A stretch of 63,808 nucleotides of DNA from Nitrospinaceae bacterium (GTDB lineage: Bacteria > Nitrospinota > Nitrospinia > Nitrospinales > JACRGP01), in assembly GCA_029261575.1 (NCBI GenBank), contig JAJDBD010000189.1:1-63808 (forward strand). The letters run 5' to 3'. The position numbers were made by a program, and so were the translations under genes. This document shows positions 36,739 to 45,853 of the stretch, one piece after another. How positions within the stretch are numbered: the first letter of the stretch is position 1; the number at the start of each line of letters is the position of its first letter. A model generated the notes under the pieces. That model saw only the letters and a program-made list of their open reading frames with translations, made no database searches and was not told the origin of the DNA.

Positions 36739-37248
36739 ATGTCATTAAATAGGAGGAATCTTATGAAAGTCGGTGCCGCATTAAGCCTGGGAATCCTCGC
36801 TAAATCATTAGGGGTTTCCCTGGCAGCCAGTAATCCTGTGCCAGAGAACTCGGACATTCAAAAAATCACCAAAACTGATGAAGAATGGAAGGCGCTCCTT
36901 ACACCGGAACAATATCAAGTCTTACGACATGAGGGGACCGAGCGGCCATTCGCCAATGAATATCACGACAGCAAAGCCAAGGGGATTTATCAATGTGCCG
37001 GATGTGAGTTGGCATTATTCTCCTCAGAGACGAAATTTGATAGTCAAACAGGTTGGCCTAGCTTTTGGGAGCCCCTCTCAGAGCAGGTGGTCGAAACCAA
37101 AACCGATTGGAAAATTATTTATCCTCGGACGGAAGTACATTGCGCACGTTGTGGGGGACACCAGGGACACATCTTTGACGACGGGCCCCAACCAACAGGA
37201 TTACGGTATTGCATTAATTCAGCAGCCCTGAAGTTTGTCTCGGCTTAA
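36739..37248 (+). CDS. msrB: Peptide-methionine (R)-S-oxide reductase MsrB with Tat-like signal
   Basis: A 169-residue protein. The ATG at 36739 has AAAAGGAGG right before it, so I prefer it to the upstream ATG at 36703. The N-terminus MSLNRRNLMKVGAALSLGIL is a twin-arginine signal, so it is exported folded. The mature enzyme has two CxxC zinc pairs (CAGC and CARC), GWPSFW, GGHQGHIFDDGP and the catalytic Cys in RYCINSAALKF. It repairs oxidised methionine in periplasmic proteins. A possible resolving cysteine is not obvious. The TatA gene at 50579 would be part of its export route. Confidence 0.94.
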   Translation: MSLNRRNLMKVGAALSLGILAKSLGVSLAASNPVPENSDIQKITKTDEEWKALLTPEQYQVLRHEGTERPFANEYHDSKAKGIYQCAGCELALFSSETKFDSQTGWPSFWEPLSEQVVETKTDWKIIYPRTEVHCARCGGHQGHIFDDGPQPTGLRYCINSAALKFVSA

Positions 37249-37276
37249 CCGGAACTAAAAAGAGAGAAGCTTTGTT

Positions 37277-39862
37277 TCACGGCGCTGTAAAGCGCTCGTG
37301 AAGCAAATGTTCAACGGCTGGGAAATGCCGTTCTGGTAAATTACGAAAACGTTTTCGACAATCGGCAATGGCTTCATCAACTGAGCCATACTTTTTTGAG
37401 CGAGGCACCAAGTTATTCGTATATTCCCGGAGCCGTCCTTCGACAACTCTCACGAATTGTTCCTCACCCGCCAATTTTCGCGCTGCCGCGTGAATATCGC
37501 CTTGGTACTCCATGAGTGCCTGAAACCCTAAACCTTTCAAACGCTGAGTAACGGTTCCCCGGTCCCACCCAAGAGTGGAGGCGGTCGCTTGCATTTCAAA
37601 TTTATGGCGTCGTAAACAATCCAAGACCATCGCGTCTTCCCGCTGTCCTAAATCTTCCTTGATCCCATGTTCTCGCCTTCCTTCTGCTCTTGGGACTTCT
37701 AAATTCAACTCTGCTTCTGTAATGACAGATCCACTGGAAAGGGCAACAGCTTGTGCAATAGTCTGCCGCAATTCACGAATATTTCCCGGCCAGGGATACC
37801 CGACGATGGCATCTAAAGCCCCTTGCGTGAATGCCAAATCAGTTCGATGCTGCGCCAGAGCACATTTCTGCAAAAAGGATTGGGCTAACAAGATATGGTC
37901 AGCTTCACTTCGCATCCGAAGGGGAGGAAGTGTTAACACAATGCTTCGTAACCGGTAATAGAGATCTTCTCGATAACGTCCAGCCCGGACCTCGTCTTGC
38001 AGGTCACGATTCGTCGCGGCCACAATACGAACATCCACATGAGTCACCACACTCTGCCCCACTCGATGGAAACCACCATCTTCTAAAAATCGTAGCAGTT
38101 TAGCTTGCAGATCGAGAGGGAGGTCACCCACTTCATCTAAAAACAAGGTCCCACCATGCGCCGATTCTAAAAACCCCGTACGACCTATCGCTCCAGTAAA
38201 AGCCCCTTTCACATGTCCAAATAATTCCCCCTCAAATAATTCAGCACGAATGGCAGCCATATTCACCGAGACAAAAGGCCCTTGCCGACGAGGACTCAAA
38301 GCATGCGCAGCTTTTGCAAACACTTCTTTACCCGTACCAGTTTCGCCCAATAATAATATGGGGACCTGGGTCGCAGCTGCTTTTTTCAGATTGTGAAACA
38401 GTTGAAAAACAACCTGGTCACGAGTCAGGATCTTGAAAGCTTCGCATTCTTCAATCAGCTCTTGATCATCGACGGGTAATACCGCTGAAGAAGATTTTTC
38501 GGAAATGACTGGCACATGTTGCCGAATATCACTTAACTCCTCTTGTAGGCGTTCGATCTTTTGCCGAGTCTCCTGGGCTTCATCCTGATATTTATGTAAT
38601 TGTGAACGCGAAGTATGCTGAGAGACCTCTAATTCCTTAATGACAGTCACAGATTGATTCGTCTGTTGCTGAGCAACGGACAATTGTGTTTCTAATTCTC
38701 GAACGTGATGTTGCTTCCCTGATAATTCGTCTTCCAGAAGTGTCAGCTGCTGTTCCCTCTCGGTGATACATTCTTGCACCGTCGACCGAGAGCGGGAAAA
38801 TTTCCATAGGCTCACCCCAACAATCGTCATCCCCATAGCCAATCCCATACTGAAAAGCGGCCACAACCAGTCCAGTTGGAATCCCCAAAAGAACAGCACA
38901 GTCACAACCAAGCCAATGCCCCGTCTGGTAAAACTAAAACGGTCCGGAGGCAACTCATCTAACATGAAAACCATGCCCAACAAACCAAGGGTAAGAGCCA
39001 TGAAAAAAGCCATTGACCATGGAGCGGGAACAACCCATGAATTTGTTAAATAGGCGTTCGCCAATTTCGCATGGAGAAGAGCGACCATATCGCCAGAAAT
39101 ATTTAAAGCAGAAGGGTTCAAGGTAGAACCCGAATAAAGAAAAATCACTTTTGCCTTGAAAAGACGAGCCAGTTCTTCTCCTTGTCCTGCTTGAATCAAA
39201 CTCCAAAGGTCAGTGTATGGATAAGAAGGAATGACCATTCGCCCTTGTTGAAATGTCAGACTTGGAACATAGAGAAAGGAATTGGTCGTTGGTGCGAGCA
39301 CATGAGTTTTACTACCGGAAACAGCCGCTATTCCAAAAGGGACATTTGGAGAAGACAAGGAAGACGCGTTGAATGTGAATCCTCCAATTTTCTCTATTTC
39401 ATCTAAGGGCAACTCTACAAAACCTGTTTGCTTGGCAGCCTGCGCTAGCGCGGATGGGACCGAACCAGGATAGACCACCGATCCCACCTGTTTCGTGCTT
39501 TCAGCCAGCTGCACCAAACCCGACAAGCCTCCACATTCCGATGCAATAGGTAGAGCCACATCCAACATGGGAGCTATGACGGACGCCCCCGCCTGATGAA
39601 GCGCCTGAAACGTAGACTCCAAAACATGAAGATTCCATCGCCCCTTACCACAAAGGGCTGAACTTTTTTCATCCGCACGAACGAGCGCGAGTGAAGACGA
39701 AAGGGGTTGAGAAGAACGATGGGACAGCTGCCATTCGGCAAGCCATCGTTCTCCTTGAGGAAAGAGGGCTGAAAAACCAAAACTCAATCCTGTGCAGAAC
39801 ACAGCAAAAGCCAAGCCTAATAACATTTTTTCTACTTGAGTTTTTTTACGCTGTGTACTCAT
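37277..39862 (-). CDS. Sigma-54-dependent activator with CHASE2 sensor and membrane segments
   Basis: An 861-residue single-chain regulator. A first membrane helix (about 15-33) precedes an extracellular CHASE2-like domain (about 40-270), then three helices (about 285-355), a long coiled coil (about 365-450) and the AAA+ domain with Walker A LLGETGTGKE, intact GAFTGA loop, Walker B GGTLFLDEVGD and the arginine region YREDLYYRLR. A FIS-like helix-turn-helix (QATASTLGWDRGTVTQRLKG) and an extra 80-residue C-terminal part follow. It would sense an external signal and directly drive sigma-54 promoters from the membrane. No receiver or kinase domain is present. Confidence 0.9.
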   Translation of the reverse strand: MSTQRKKTQVEKMLLGLAFAVFCTGLSFGFSALFPQGERWLAEWQLSHRSSQPLSSSLALVRADEKSSALCGKGRWNLHVLESTFQALHQAGASVIAPMLDVALPIASECGGLSGLVQLAESTKQVGSVVYPGSVPSALAQAAKQTGFVELPLDEIEKIGGFTFNASSLSSPNVPFGIAAVSGSKTHVLAPTTNSFLYVPSLTFQQGRMVIPSYPYTDLWSLIQAGQGEELARLFKAKVIFLYSGSTLNPSALNISGDMVALLHAKLANAYLTNSWVVPAPWSMAFFMALTLGLLGMVFMLDELPPDRFSFTRRGIGLVVTVLFFWGFQLDWLWPLFSMGLAMGMTIVGVSLWKFSRSRSTVQECITEREQQLTLLEDELSGKQHHVRELETQLSVAQQQTNQSVTVIKELEVSQHTSRSQLHKYQDEAQETRQKIERLQEELSDIRQHVPVISEKSSSAVLPVDDQELIEECEAFKILTRDQVVFQLFHNLKKAAATQVPILLLGETGTGKEVFAKAAHALSPRRQGPFVSVNMAAIRAELFEGELFGHVKGAFTGAIGRTGFLESAHGGTLFLDEVGDLPLDLQAKLLRFLEDGGFHRVGQSVVTHVDVRIVAATNRDLQDEVRAGRYREDLYYRLRSIVLTLPPLRMRSEADHILLAQSFLQKCALAQHRTDLAFTQGALDAIVGYPWPGNIRELRQTIAQAVALSSGSVITEAELNLEVPRAEGRREHGIKEDLGQREDAMVLDCLRRHKFEMQATASTLGWDRGTVTQRLKGLGFQALMEYQGDIHAAARKLAGEEQFVRVVEGRLREYTNNLVPRSKKYGSVDEAIADCRKRFRNLPERHFPAVEHLLHERFTAP

Positions 39863-39880
39863 AAAAATATCTGCCCATTC

Positions 39881-41848
39881 TTATTGACCGAGAGACTGAC
39901 AAGCCTGACGTACAGAAGGATTTTGTTCTTGAGGTGTCATGTTTGTAATCAGGTCACATCCTACGACACTTCCTTCCTTCGCCACCTGAAGCCAATATTC
40001 TTGAACAGAGGCATAATGTGACGACATCTGACCATCCACGCCATCAACAAACCACTCACGCAAGATATCCTGAGCCATTGGATCTAACGCTAAGGCACGT
40101 TCCACCATCCACTGAAGATGAATCTTTGGAGAAACGCCACGATTCCAGACGGAAGCGTTCGACCTTGCCTTTCCCGGCAATTGATCAGGAGCGTGATTCG
40201 TCAGATCTTGGCGTATCAACCCAAACCCGGTCAGCACATCCTGTTGTTCGGTCGGAGTGAAGTGTTGTCGGTGAAGCCTTCGACGCAATTGAGCTAATTG
40301 ATTCTTGGCGGTTCGAGTAATCGTGTCAGGAATTGATCCTCGACTACACCGAGACCACCACAGCATTGCCAATGGAACATTGCGACCAACCCCATTACCA
40401 TTCACATACATCGACGCTAAGAGACCCTGGGCTTCCCGTGAACCACCTTCCGCTGCCTGAAGAAGTGGAGCAATCGCGTCAGTCATCATATTTTGCGCAC
40501 GCAAAACAATACCCAAATGAAACAACGCATCTACAAAATTCGGGTCAATCCGAACCGCCTCTCGAAACGCCTGAACCGCTAAGGCCAGCTCTCCCTGTTC
40601 CGCATGCGCCGTCCCTAGCATAAAGTGAAGATGCGCCCAATCGGGTTTCCGTTCGACAGCAACCTCAAAGGCGGTCACGGCTTCACGCCACCGCCGCTGG
40701 GACATCAGCACGACACCTAACTTTGACCACCCTTGAGCCCATTCTGGCCGTTGCTTCACAACCCATCGAAATTCTTTGGTCGCATCCTGGAAATGTCCCA
40801 TTGAGATGAGAGCGAGACCTAAATTGGCATGAAGCCAAAAGGTCTCCGAGCCAAATGGGTCTTGTTGAAGTGCCTTTCGCCACCAATGCGCCGCCCTGGC
40901 CCAATGCCCCAGCCGACTCCATGCCACGCCCAACAACAATCGAGCAGGCGTCAAACGTTCATCCAACACCAACGCCTGTTCAAAAGCTTCCATACTCGCC
41001 TTCACGTCACCCTTCCCCAATAACGCCACCCCTACATGAAAATGGGCGGGAACCAAACCAGGGTGAAGCGCAATCGCTTGGCGAGCGTGGTCTATGGCTT
41101 CTTGATAATTTCCTTCCTCCACAGCCAAGTGACTCAGGTTGGCATAGATCCGGGCATTACCTGGATTCAATTCCAATGCCTTCAACCAAGCGACCCGCGC
41201 CAAATCATACTCATGCGATTCATAATGAGCCTGTCCCAAAGCGGCATGAGCCTGCACCCAATCCGGAGCCAAAGAAAGCGCAGATTGTATATGCACTATG
41301 GCTACAGCAGGGTTCTGCTTCGTTAAAAACCCTAGCCCTATCGCGTAATGGGCTTCTGGAAAATGGGACTGAATGCGAAGCGTCGACCGCCATTCCTTCA
41401 TCGCTTCTTCTATCTTCCCAACCCGAACCAACGACACCCCGTAGTTATAGGCAACCAACGCCGACAGCGAATAGCTTAGAGAAACGGCTTCGGGATCAAG
41501 ACGTTCTGCTTCTGTCCAAGCCTTGATTGCAGCAGTGAGATCTCCCGTCTTGGCGAGTGTCACACCCAGATTGTGATAGGCATTTGCATAATCAGGTTTC
41601 TGATGAGCCGCCTCACGGAACTCGTCAATCGCTACATCCAACTCATCCGTCAGAAAAAAATCGACTCCAAGCCGCAAATGCTCTTCCGCCAAGTCCGAAT
41701 CATCAATGGTCAAAGGCATTGGTTCTTCAAAAAGTTCCGCAGCATTCCCTATAGAACCAAGAGACAGCCAGAAGCTCAACAGCCAAGCACCCATACAAAC
41801 CAAAGCACACCAATGACCGACTCGAGTTCTCACATTCGTTACTTTCAT
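39881..41848 (-). CDS. Exported TPR-repeat protein with Sel1-like segment
   Basis: A 655-residue protein with a signal sequence (HWCALVCMGAWLLSFWLSLG). Residues about 50-480 hold roughly twelve TPR units, for example ANAYHNLGVTLAKTGDLTAA and PDWVQAHAALGQAHYESHEY. A Sel1-like unit (AQGLLASMYVNGNGVGRNVP) follows, and the last 130 residues are helical. TPR arrays bind partner proteins; no enzymatic motif is seen. It is 18 nt upstream of the sigma-54/CHASE2 regulator on the same strand, so the two are probably co-transcribed and may form one sensing unit in the periplasm. Confidence 0.88.
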   Translation of the reverse strand: MKVTNVRTRVGHWCALVCMGAWLLSFWLSLGSIGNAAELFEEPMPLTIDDSDLAEEHLRLGVDFFLTDELDVAIDEFREAAHQKPDYANAYHNLGVTLAKTGDLTAAIKAWTEAERLDPEAVSLSYSLSALVAYNYGVSLVRVGKIEEAMKEWRSTLRIQSHFPEAHYAIGLGFLTKQNPAVAIVHIQSALSLAPDWVQAHAALGQAHYESHEYDLARVAWLKALELNPGNARIYANLSHLAVEEGNYQEAIDHARQAIALHPGLVPAHFHVGVALLGKGDVKASMEAFEQALVLDERLTPARLLLGVAWSRLGHWARAAHWWRKALQQDPFGSETFWLHANLGLALISMGHFQDATKEFRWVVKQRPEWAQGWSKLGVVLMSQRRWREAVTAFEVAVERKPDWAHLHFMLGTAHAEQGELALAVQAFREAVRIDPNFVDALFHLGIVLRAQNMMTDAIAPLLQAAEGGSREAQGLLASMYVNGNGVGRNVPLAMLWWSRCSRGSIPDTITRTAKNQLAQLRRRLHRQHFTPTEQQDVLTGFGLIRQDLTNHAPDQLPGKARSNASVWNRGVSPKIHLQWMVERALALDPMAQDILREWFVDGVDGQMSSHYASVQEYWLQVAKEGSVVGCDLITNMTPQEQNPSVRQACQSLGQ

Positions 41849-41862
41849 ATCTTCAATTTATT

Positions 41863-42095
41863 GGTACCTCCGGGTTTCGGCCCGGCAGCCGAGGTCCTTT
41901 CTTTCGGGAAAAGGACCCAAAACCATGTTGACTGTGAGGTGGCCCTTCGGGTCCCTTGCGCGGTTCGCCGTCTCCGGCGGCACGCAAACTCGCTACGCTC
42001 AAACACTGCGTGTCTTTTCTCCGGTGCCGACTGCACTGCTCAGCCACATCACAAGGCCAGGAAGAGGGATGAAAAATGACTCCCTTATTGATGGA
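41863..42095 (+). repeat. Dispersed double-hairpin repeat, copy A
   Basis: It starts with two stem-loops: CCGGG/CCCGG and TCCTTT/AAAGGA (T loops CTTTCGGG), then CCAAAACCATG and the block GCAAACTCGCTACGCTCAAAC. It is the same as copy B (59640-59878) at matching length over about 230 nt with many substitutions; the first module is also in copy C. A peptide-like frame exists in A and B but I read the element as non-coding. Confidence 0.7.
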
Positions 42096-42476
42096 ATTCC
42101 AATTCGCTTCGCTCAGACAAGGTCCGCCAATTGTTAGGAACGCCCACCCCGAAAACCGAGTAGATGGCGTCGGACTCTCAGTGGAAATCAAAGAAGAGGT
42201 CTCTCACCTGCCTGTATCAATGTATTAAGAAATAGGAAGAATTTGAAGGGTAATTAAGAGAAATTAATTTTCTCCTCAAGGGCAAGTGGGCAAAAATATT
42301 AGATTAGGGGCTTGGAGAATCAGTCCTTTCTGCTATCAGAAGGATGTTAATCCCGGATTCCAGCCCAGCTACATGGGAAACCTCATGAACTATTGAGTTC
42401 GTAGACCATGCGCACGACTAAAAATTTCAGTATGGTTTCTGGTAACCGGAAGGGCATGGAACTCGGTAGGATATAT
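42096..42476. other. Intergenic region without recognised content
   Basis: These 381 nt lie between repeat copy A and tRNA-Leu. I see no credible gene, no strong hairpin and no repeat. Part of it should hold the promoter of the TPR gene or end signals of the tRNA transcript. Confidence 0.3.
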
Positions 42477-42560
42477 TGGTGCCGAAGGCGGGACTTGAAC
42501 CCGCATGGGTTTCCCCACACGCCCCTTAAACGTGCGTGTCTGCCATTCCACCACTTCGGC
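42477..42560 (-). tRNA. tRNA-Leu (anticodon AAG as read)
   Basis: The minus strand gives acceptor GCCGAAG/CTTCGGC, D arm beginning TGGTGGAATGGCAGACAC, anticodon stem CACGT/GCGTG with loop TTAAGGG, a long variable arm TGGGGAAACCCA and T arm GCGGGTTCAAGTCCCGC, then encoded CCA. It is class II tRNA-Leu. The loop reads anticodon AAG with G37; bacterial leucine tRNAs more often have GAG here. Confidence 0.93.
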
Positions 42561-42671
42561 ACTCAATGGCACAATTATGAAACCTCCGGCAGTCCTTGTC
42601 AACGCATAGGATGGCGGGTAGAATCGCCATCAATCCTTCAATTACTGATTTTGTCTCGTTCTGACAACTCT

Positions 42672-43364
42672 ATGGCAACCTCTTCTTCACCTGCTCCGCT
42701 TACCCAATCTCAGCATTGGGTTGGGGCGTTTTTCGATATGGACAACACCCTCGTTCCCGGTCCTTCGATTGAAATTGGATTTTTTCGATATTTATGGAAA
42801 AACGGCGTAGTCGGCTGGCCAGAATTGTGGAGAAGCTTGCGGTATGCTGTTCAACACATGCCCCCGATTTCCCTCAGCCCTCTCCGGGGAAATAAACTGT
42901 ACCTTCTTGGACATGATGTTTCCACAATTGAACAACTCGCCCATGAATATGTGGAGTTATTTGTGTGGCCCCGCGTGGCAGTTCGTGCGTTAGGCCGCCT
43001 CTCCCACCACAAACAGGCCGGACATATTGTCGCCGTTGTGAGTGGATCCCCAGAATGCTTGGTCAAACCTTTGTCTGAGAAGTTAGGGGTATCCTTGGTC
43101 TTTGGTGCCAAGTTAGAAGCCCGGTCTGGGTTGTATACCGGCCGCGTTTTTGCTCCCTTGCCGTATGGGGAAGGGAAGAGTCGGTATATGGAACGGGTAG
43201 CTGCTCAATATAATCTGGATTTGAGTCGAAGTTATGCCTATGGCGATAGTCCCGGGGACTTTCATGCCTTGCAATTGGTGGGGCATCCCTTTGTCGTGAA
43301 TCCCATTCGCGGGATGGCCCGGATCGCCAAGCAACAGGGTTGGCCCATCACTCAATGGGCCTAA
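42672..43364 (+). CDS. HAD-superfamily phosphatase, subfamily IB (SerB/CicA-like)
   Basis: A 230-residue protein with the HAD motif I FDMDNTLV, motif II VAVVSGSPECLVKPL, and motif III/IV KSRYMERV...YAYGDSPGDFHAL. The IB-type hydrolases act on phosphoserine or other small phospho-metabolites; the true substrate is unknown. I start at 42672 (MATSSSPAPL); the frame is open further up but that part overlaps the antisense of tRNA-Leu and has no gene-like composition. It is followed by a hairpin element and queE. Confidence 0.9.
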   Translation: MATSSSPAPLTQSQHWVGAFFDMDNTLVPGPSIEIGFFRYLWKNGVVGWPELWRSLRYAVQHMPPISLSPLRGNKLYLLGHDVSTIEQLAHEYVELFVWPRVAVRALGRLSHHKQAGHIVAVVSGSPECLVKPLSEKLGVSLVFGAKLEARSGLYTGRVFAPLPYGEGKSRYMERVAAQYNLDLSRSYAYGDSPGDFHALQLVGHPFVVNPIRGMARIAKQQGWPITQWA

Positions 43365-43370
43365 ACAGAA

Positions 43371-43483
43371 TGTTGAAAAAAGTCACCAGCGACGTTCTCA
43401 CCATTTTGCCGTGCTCACGTACTGACGTACGCTCCGCGCGTCTAAATGGCTGCGGCCTTGCTGGACGCCTTTTTTGACCATTC
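43371..43483. repeat. Long imperfect inverted repeat (hairpin element) between HAD gene and queE
   Basis: The left end GTTGAAAAAAGTCACCAGC is an imperfect inverse of the right end GCTGGACGCCTTTTTTGACC; the centre has CGTACTGACGTACG. The roughly 110-nt element can fold into one long hairpin. From memory, similar sequences with GCGGCCTTGCTGGACG are frequent between genes in Nitrospira, but I cannot verify it here. No second copy is in this window. Confidence 0.55.
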
Positions 43484-43607
43484 CCCTCTAGCCAATTTTC
43501 TCAGACACGTACGAGCCTTTTTTGTACACATCTTAATTCCTAGATTTCTTTGCCCTCTTAAACGGAGATTCAATAGAATCCAAAGCCGCGACGTTGTTTC
43601 ATTCTCT

Positions 43608-44264
43608 ATGAAGGCCATGGCTCAGACCCTACAGATCACAGAAATTTTTCATAGCATTCAAGGTGAATCCACCCGTGTGGGACAACCCTGCGTGTTTGTC
43701 CGTTTAACGGGCTGCCCCCTTCGCTGCACCTGGTGCGATACCGAATATGCGTTTCATGGTGGAGAAACCATTCCCCTAGAAACCATTTTAGACCGCGTGC
43801 AATCTTATGGATGTTCATTGGTGGAGGTGACGGGTGGAGAACCGTTGCATCAGCCAGGAGCTCTGGTATTGTTACAGAAGTTATGTGATGCTGGGCATCA
43901 GGTTATGATTGAAACTAGCGGGGCCTTTGATGTTTCCGGGATCGATCCCCGCGTGTCGATTATTATGGATGTGAAGTGCCCTGGCAGCGGCATGACTGAT
44001 CGGATGCGGTGGGCCAATATGGAGCACCTCTCGCAAAAAGATGAAGTGAAATTTGTGTTGAAAGACCAGGCGGATTATGAATGGGGCAAAGACATTATCC
44101 AACACTATGGGTTGGGAGACCGGTGTGCAGTGCTGTTAAGCCCCGTCTTTGGATCCCTCGATTTGCAACCTTTAGCCGAGTGGATTTTACGTGACCGGCT
44201 TCCCGTTCGCGTTCAGGTCCAACTCCATAAGCTCATTTGGGATCCGGAAACCCGCGGTGTCTAG
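43608..44264 (+). CDS. queE: 7-carboxy-7-deazaguanine synthase (QueE)
   Basis: A 218-residue radical SAM enzyme. After LQITEIFHSIQGES it has the cluster site CPLRCTWCDTEYAF, with the Cx3-Cx2C-like spacing of QueE, then VEVTGGEPLHQPG and SGAFDVSGIDPRVSIIMDVK. It turns 6-carboxytetrahydropterin into 7-carboxy-7-deazaguanine for queuosine. The ATG at 43608 or the one three codons later (43617) is the start; the frame upstream runs through the hairpin element and is not coding. The rest of the queuosine pathway is not in this window. Confidence 0.95.
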   Translation: MKAMAQTLQITEIFHSIQGESTRVGQPCVFVRLTGCPLRCTWCDTEYAFHGGETIPLETILDRVQSYGCSLVEVTGGEPLHQPGALVLLQKLCDAGHQVMIETSGAFDVSGIDPRVSIIMDVKCPGSGMTDRMRWANMEHLSQKDEVKFVLKDQADYEWGKDIIQHYGLGDRCAVLLSPVFGSLDLQPLAEWILRDRLPVRVQVQLHKLIWDPETRGV

Positions 44265-44331
44265 AATCGTCTTTCCAGGTCACCTTCCTGACCTTTTGTA
44301 GAACACTTATTCCATTATTCGAAGGAGGCGT

Positions 44332-45840
44332 ATGAATATTCAGGTAAAGAGTGGTGAGGCTACCAGTGTCACAACGGATATGTTGGTGTGTTTGGGCTAT
44401 GAACAGGAAAAGACCTGGAGCAAAGTCATTCGACCAATAGACAAAAAATTGGGCGGGCTCCTGACTGACCTCCGAAAATCTGGTGAATTTTCAGGAAAGG
44501 CAAACCAGACGACCCTTTTACATATCAATGGAAAGTTGGGGGCCAAACGGGTGTTGCTTGTGGGACTTGGGGCATGGGAAACCATGACGCTAGACCGAGT
44601 ACGACAAGCCATGGGCACAGCGGTGAAACGGGCTAGACACATCAAAGCCAAAGGCATGGCCTGTGTGATACCTGATGTACCGAAAGCGATCGACAAACTT
44701 GATCAGGTGGCCCAAGCGATGGCGGAAGGTATGCTCTTAGGGGATTACCGTTTTTCCGAATATCGCACCGACCACACCGAAGACCGTAAAACCTTGCAAT
44801 CCTGTACCCTGTTGGCTCCGTCTTCAGCCAGCCAAGCACGGGTAACCCTGGGAGCCAAACGTGGGCAGACCCTGGGAGAGGCGACCTGCTTTGTTCGAGA
44901 TATGTGCAACCACCCAGCTAATGTGATGAAACCCTCGCGCGTGGTGGCCGAAGCCAAAACTATTGCCAAGGAGTCAAAAATTCGCCTGAAAGTGCTAGAC
45001 CGTCAGCATATGAAAAAACTGGGCATGGGCGGCTTGTTAGGTGTGGGGCAAGGCAGTATTGAACCCCCGCATTTTATCATTTTGGAATATTCTGGTGGTC
45101 CGAAGACCCAACGTCCGGTCGTCTTGGTCGGGAAAACCGTGACCTTTGATTCGGGCGGCATCTCCTTGAAGCCTTCAGAAAATATGGAACATATGAAAGC
45201 TGATATGACTGGTGGGGCGGAGGTCTTGGCTGCCGTGCGTGCGGTCTCTCGCTTGAAACTCCACATGAATGTGATTGGACTGCTTCCAGTGGCAGAAAAC
45301 ATGCCTGGAGGCCGGGCCACGAAACCCGGCGATGTCCTCACGATGCTTTCTGGAAAAACCGTCGAGGTCCAAAATACCGATGCAGAAGGTCGGTTGATTC
45401 TGGCTGACGGCTTAGCCTATGCCACGCGCCTTAAACCGGCTTGTGTCATCGACATCGCGACCTTAACCGGCGCGGCCATGGTTGCACTGGGCAATGTTGC
45501 TATTGGCATGCTCGGCAACGACGATGCTCTGAAAGCCGCCATGCGACAAGCCGGAAATGATTCCGGCGAACGTGTCTGGGAGATGCCGTTGTGGGATGAA
45601 TATTTTGAACAATTACGAAGCGATGTGGCTGATATGCGCAATATCGGCGGACGCGGAGGCGGCATGATTACCGCGGCCATGTTCTTAAGTAAATTTATCG
45701 GTGATCATCCATGGGTCCATTTGGACATTGCCGCCACGGATTGGAGCGCAAGTGAATGCGCGTGTTTCTCGAAAGGCCCCACGGGGACTGGCACTCGCCT
45801 ATTGATTCAGTATCTCATCAATCGCGCCAACGGCTCTTAA
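44332..45840 (+). CDS. pepA: Leucyl aminopeptidase (cytosol aminopeptidase, M17)
   Basis: A 502-residue enzyme. The C-terminal catalytic half has VLVGKTVTFDSGGISLKPSE, MKADMTGGAEVLAAV and NTDAEGRLILADGLAYA, holding the Lys, Asp and Glu residues that bind two metals and the bicarbonate-coordinating Arg. The N-terminal half is the usual hexamerisation and DNA-binding-like domain. It removes N-terminal residues from peptides. AAGGAGG lies before the ATG. It is 13 nt upstream of nagZ; the pair forms a unit of peptide and cell-wall turnover. Confidence 0.96.
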   Translation: MNIQVKSGEATSVTTDMLVCLGYEQEKTWSKVIRPIDKKLGGLLTDLRKSGEFSGKANQTTLLHINGKLGAKRVLLVGLGAWETMTLDRVRQAMGTAVKRARHIKAKGMACVIPDVPKAIDKLDQVAQAMAEGMLLGDYRFSEYRTDHTEDRKTLQSCTLLAPSSASQARVTLGAKRGQTLGEATCFVRDMCNHPANVMKPSRVVAEAKTIAKESKIRLKVLDRQHMKKLGMGGLLGVGQGSIEPPHFIILEYSGGPKTQRPVVLVGKTVTFDSGGISLKPSENMEHMKADMTGGAEVLAAVRAVSRLKLHMNVIGLLPVAENMPGGRATKPGDVLTMLSGKTVEVQNTDAEGRLILADGLAYATRLKPACVIDIATLTGAAMVALGNVAIGMLGNDDALKAAMRQAGNDSGERVWEMPLWDEYFEQLRSDVADMRNIGGRGGGMITAAMFLSKFIGDHPWVHLDIAATDWSASECACFSKGPTGTGTRLLIQYLINRANGS

Positions 45841-45853
45841 GCATCGGGATCGT

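Noticed and set aside
40855-41526. 223-codon plus-strand frame inside the TPR gene
   Set aside because: Low-complexity product rich in Pro and His, antisense to clear TPR repeats; a shadow.
42408-42671. N-terminal extension of the HAD gene
   Set aside because: It runs over the antisense of tRNA-Leu and has no gene-like sequence; the ATG at 42672 starts just before the HAD motif.
43446-43607. N-terminal extension of queE
   Set aside because: It reads through the hairpin element; QueE homologues begin close to the QITEIFHSIQGES motif.
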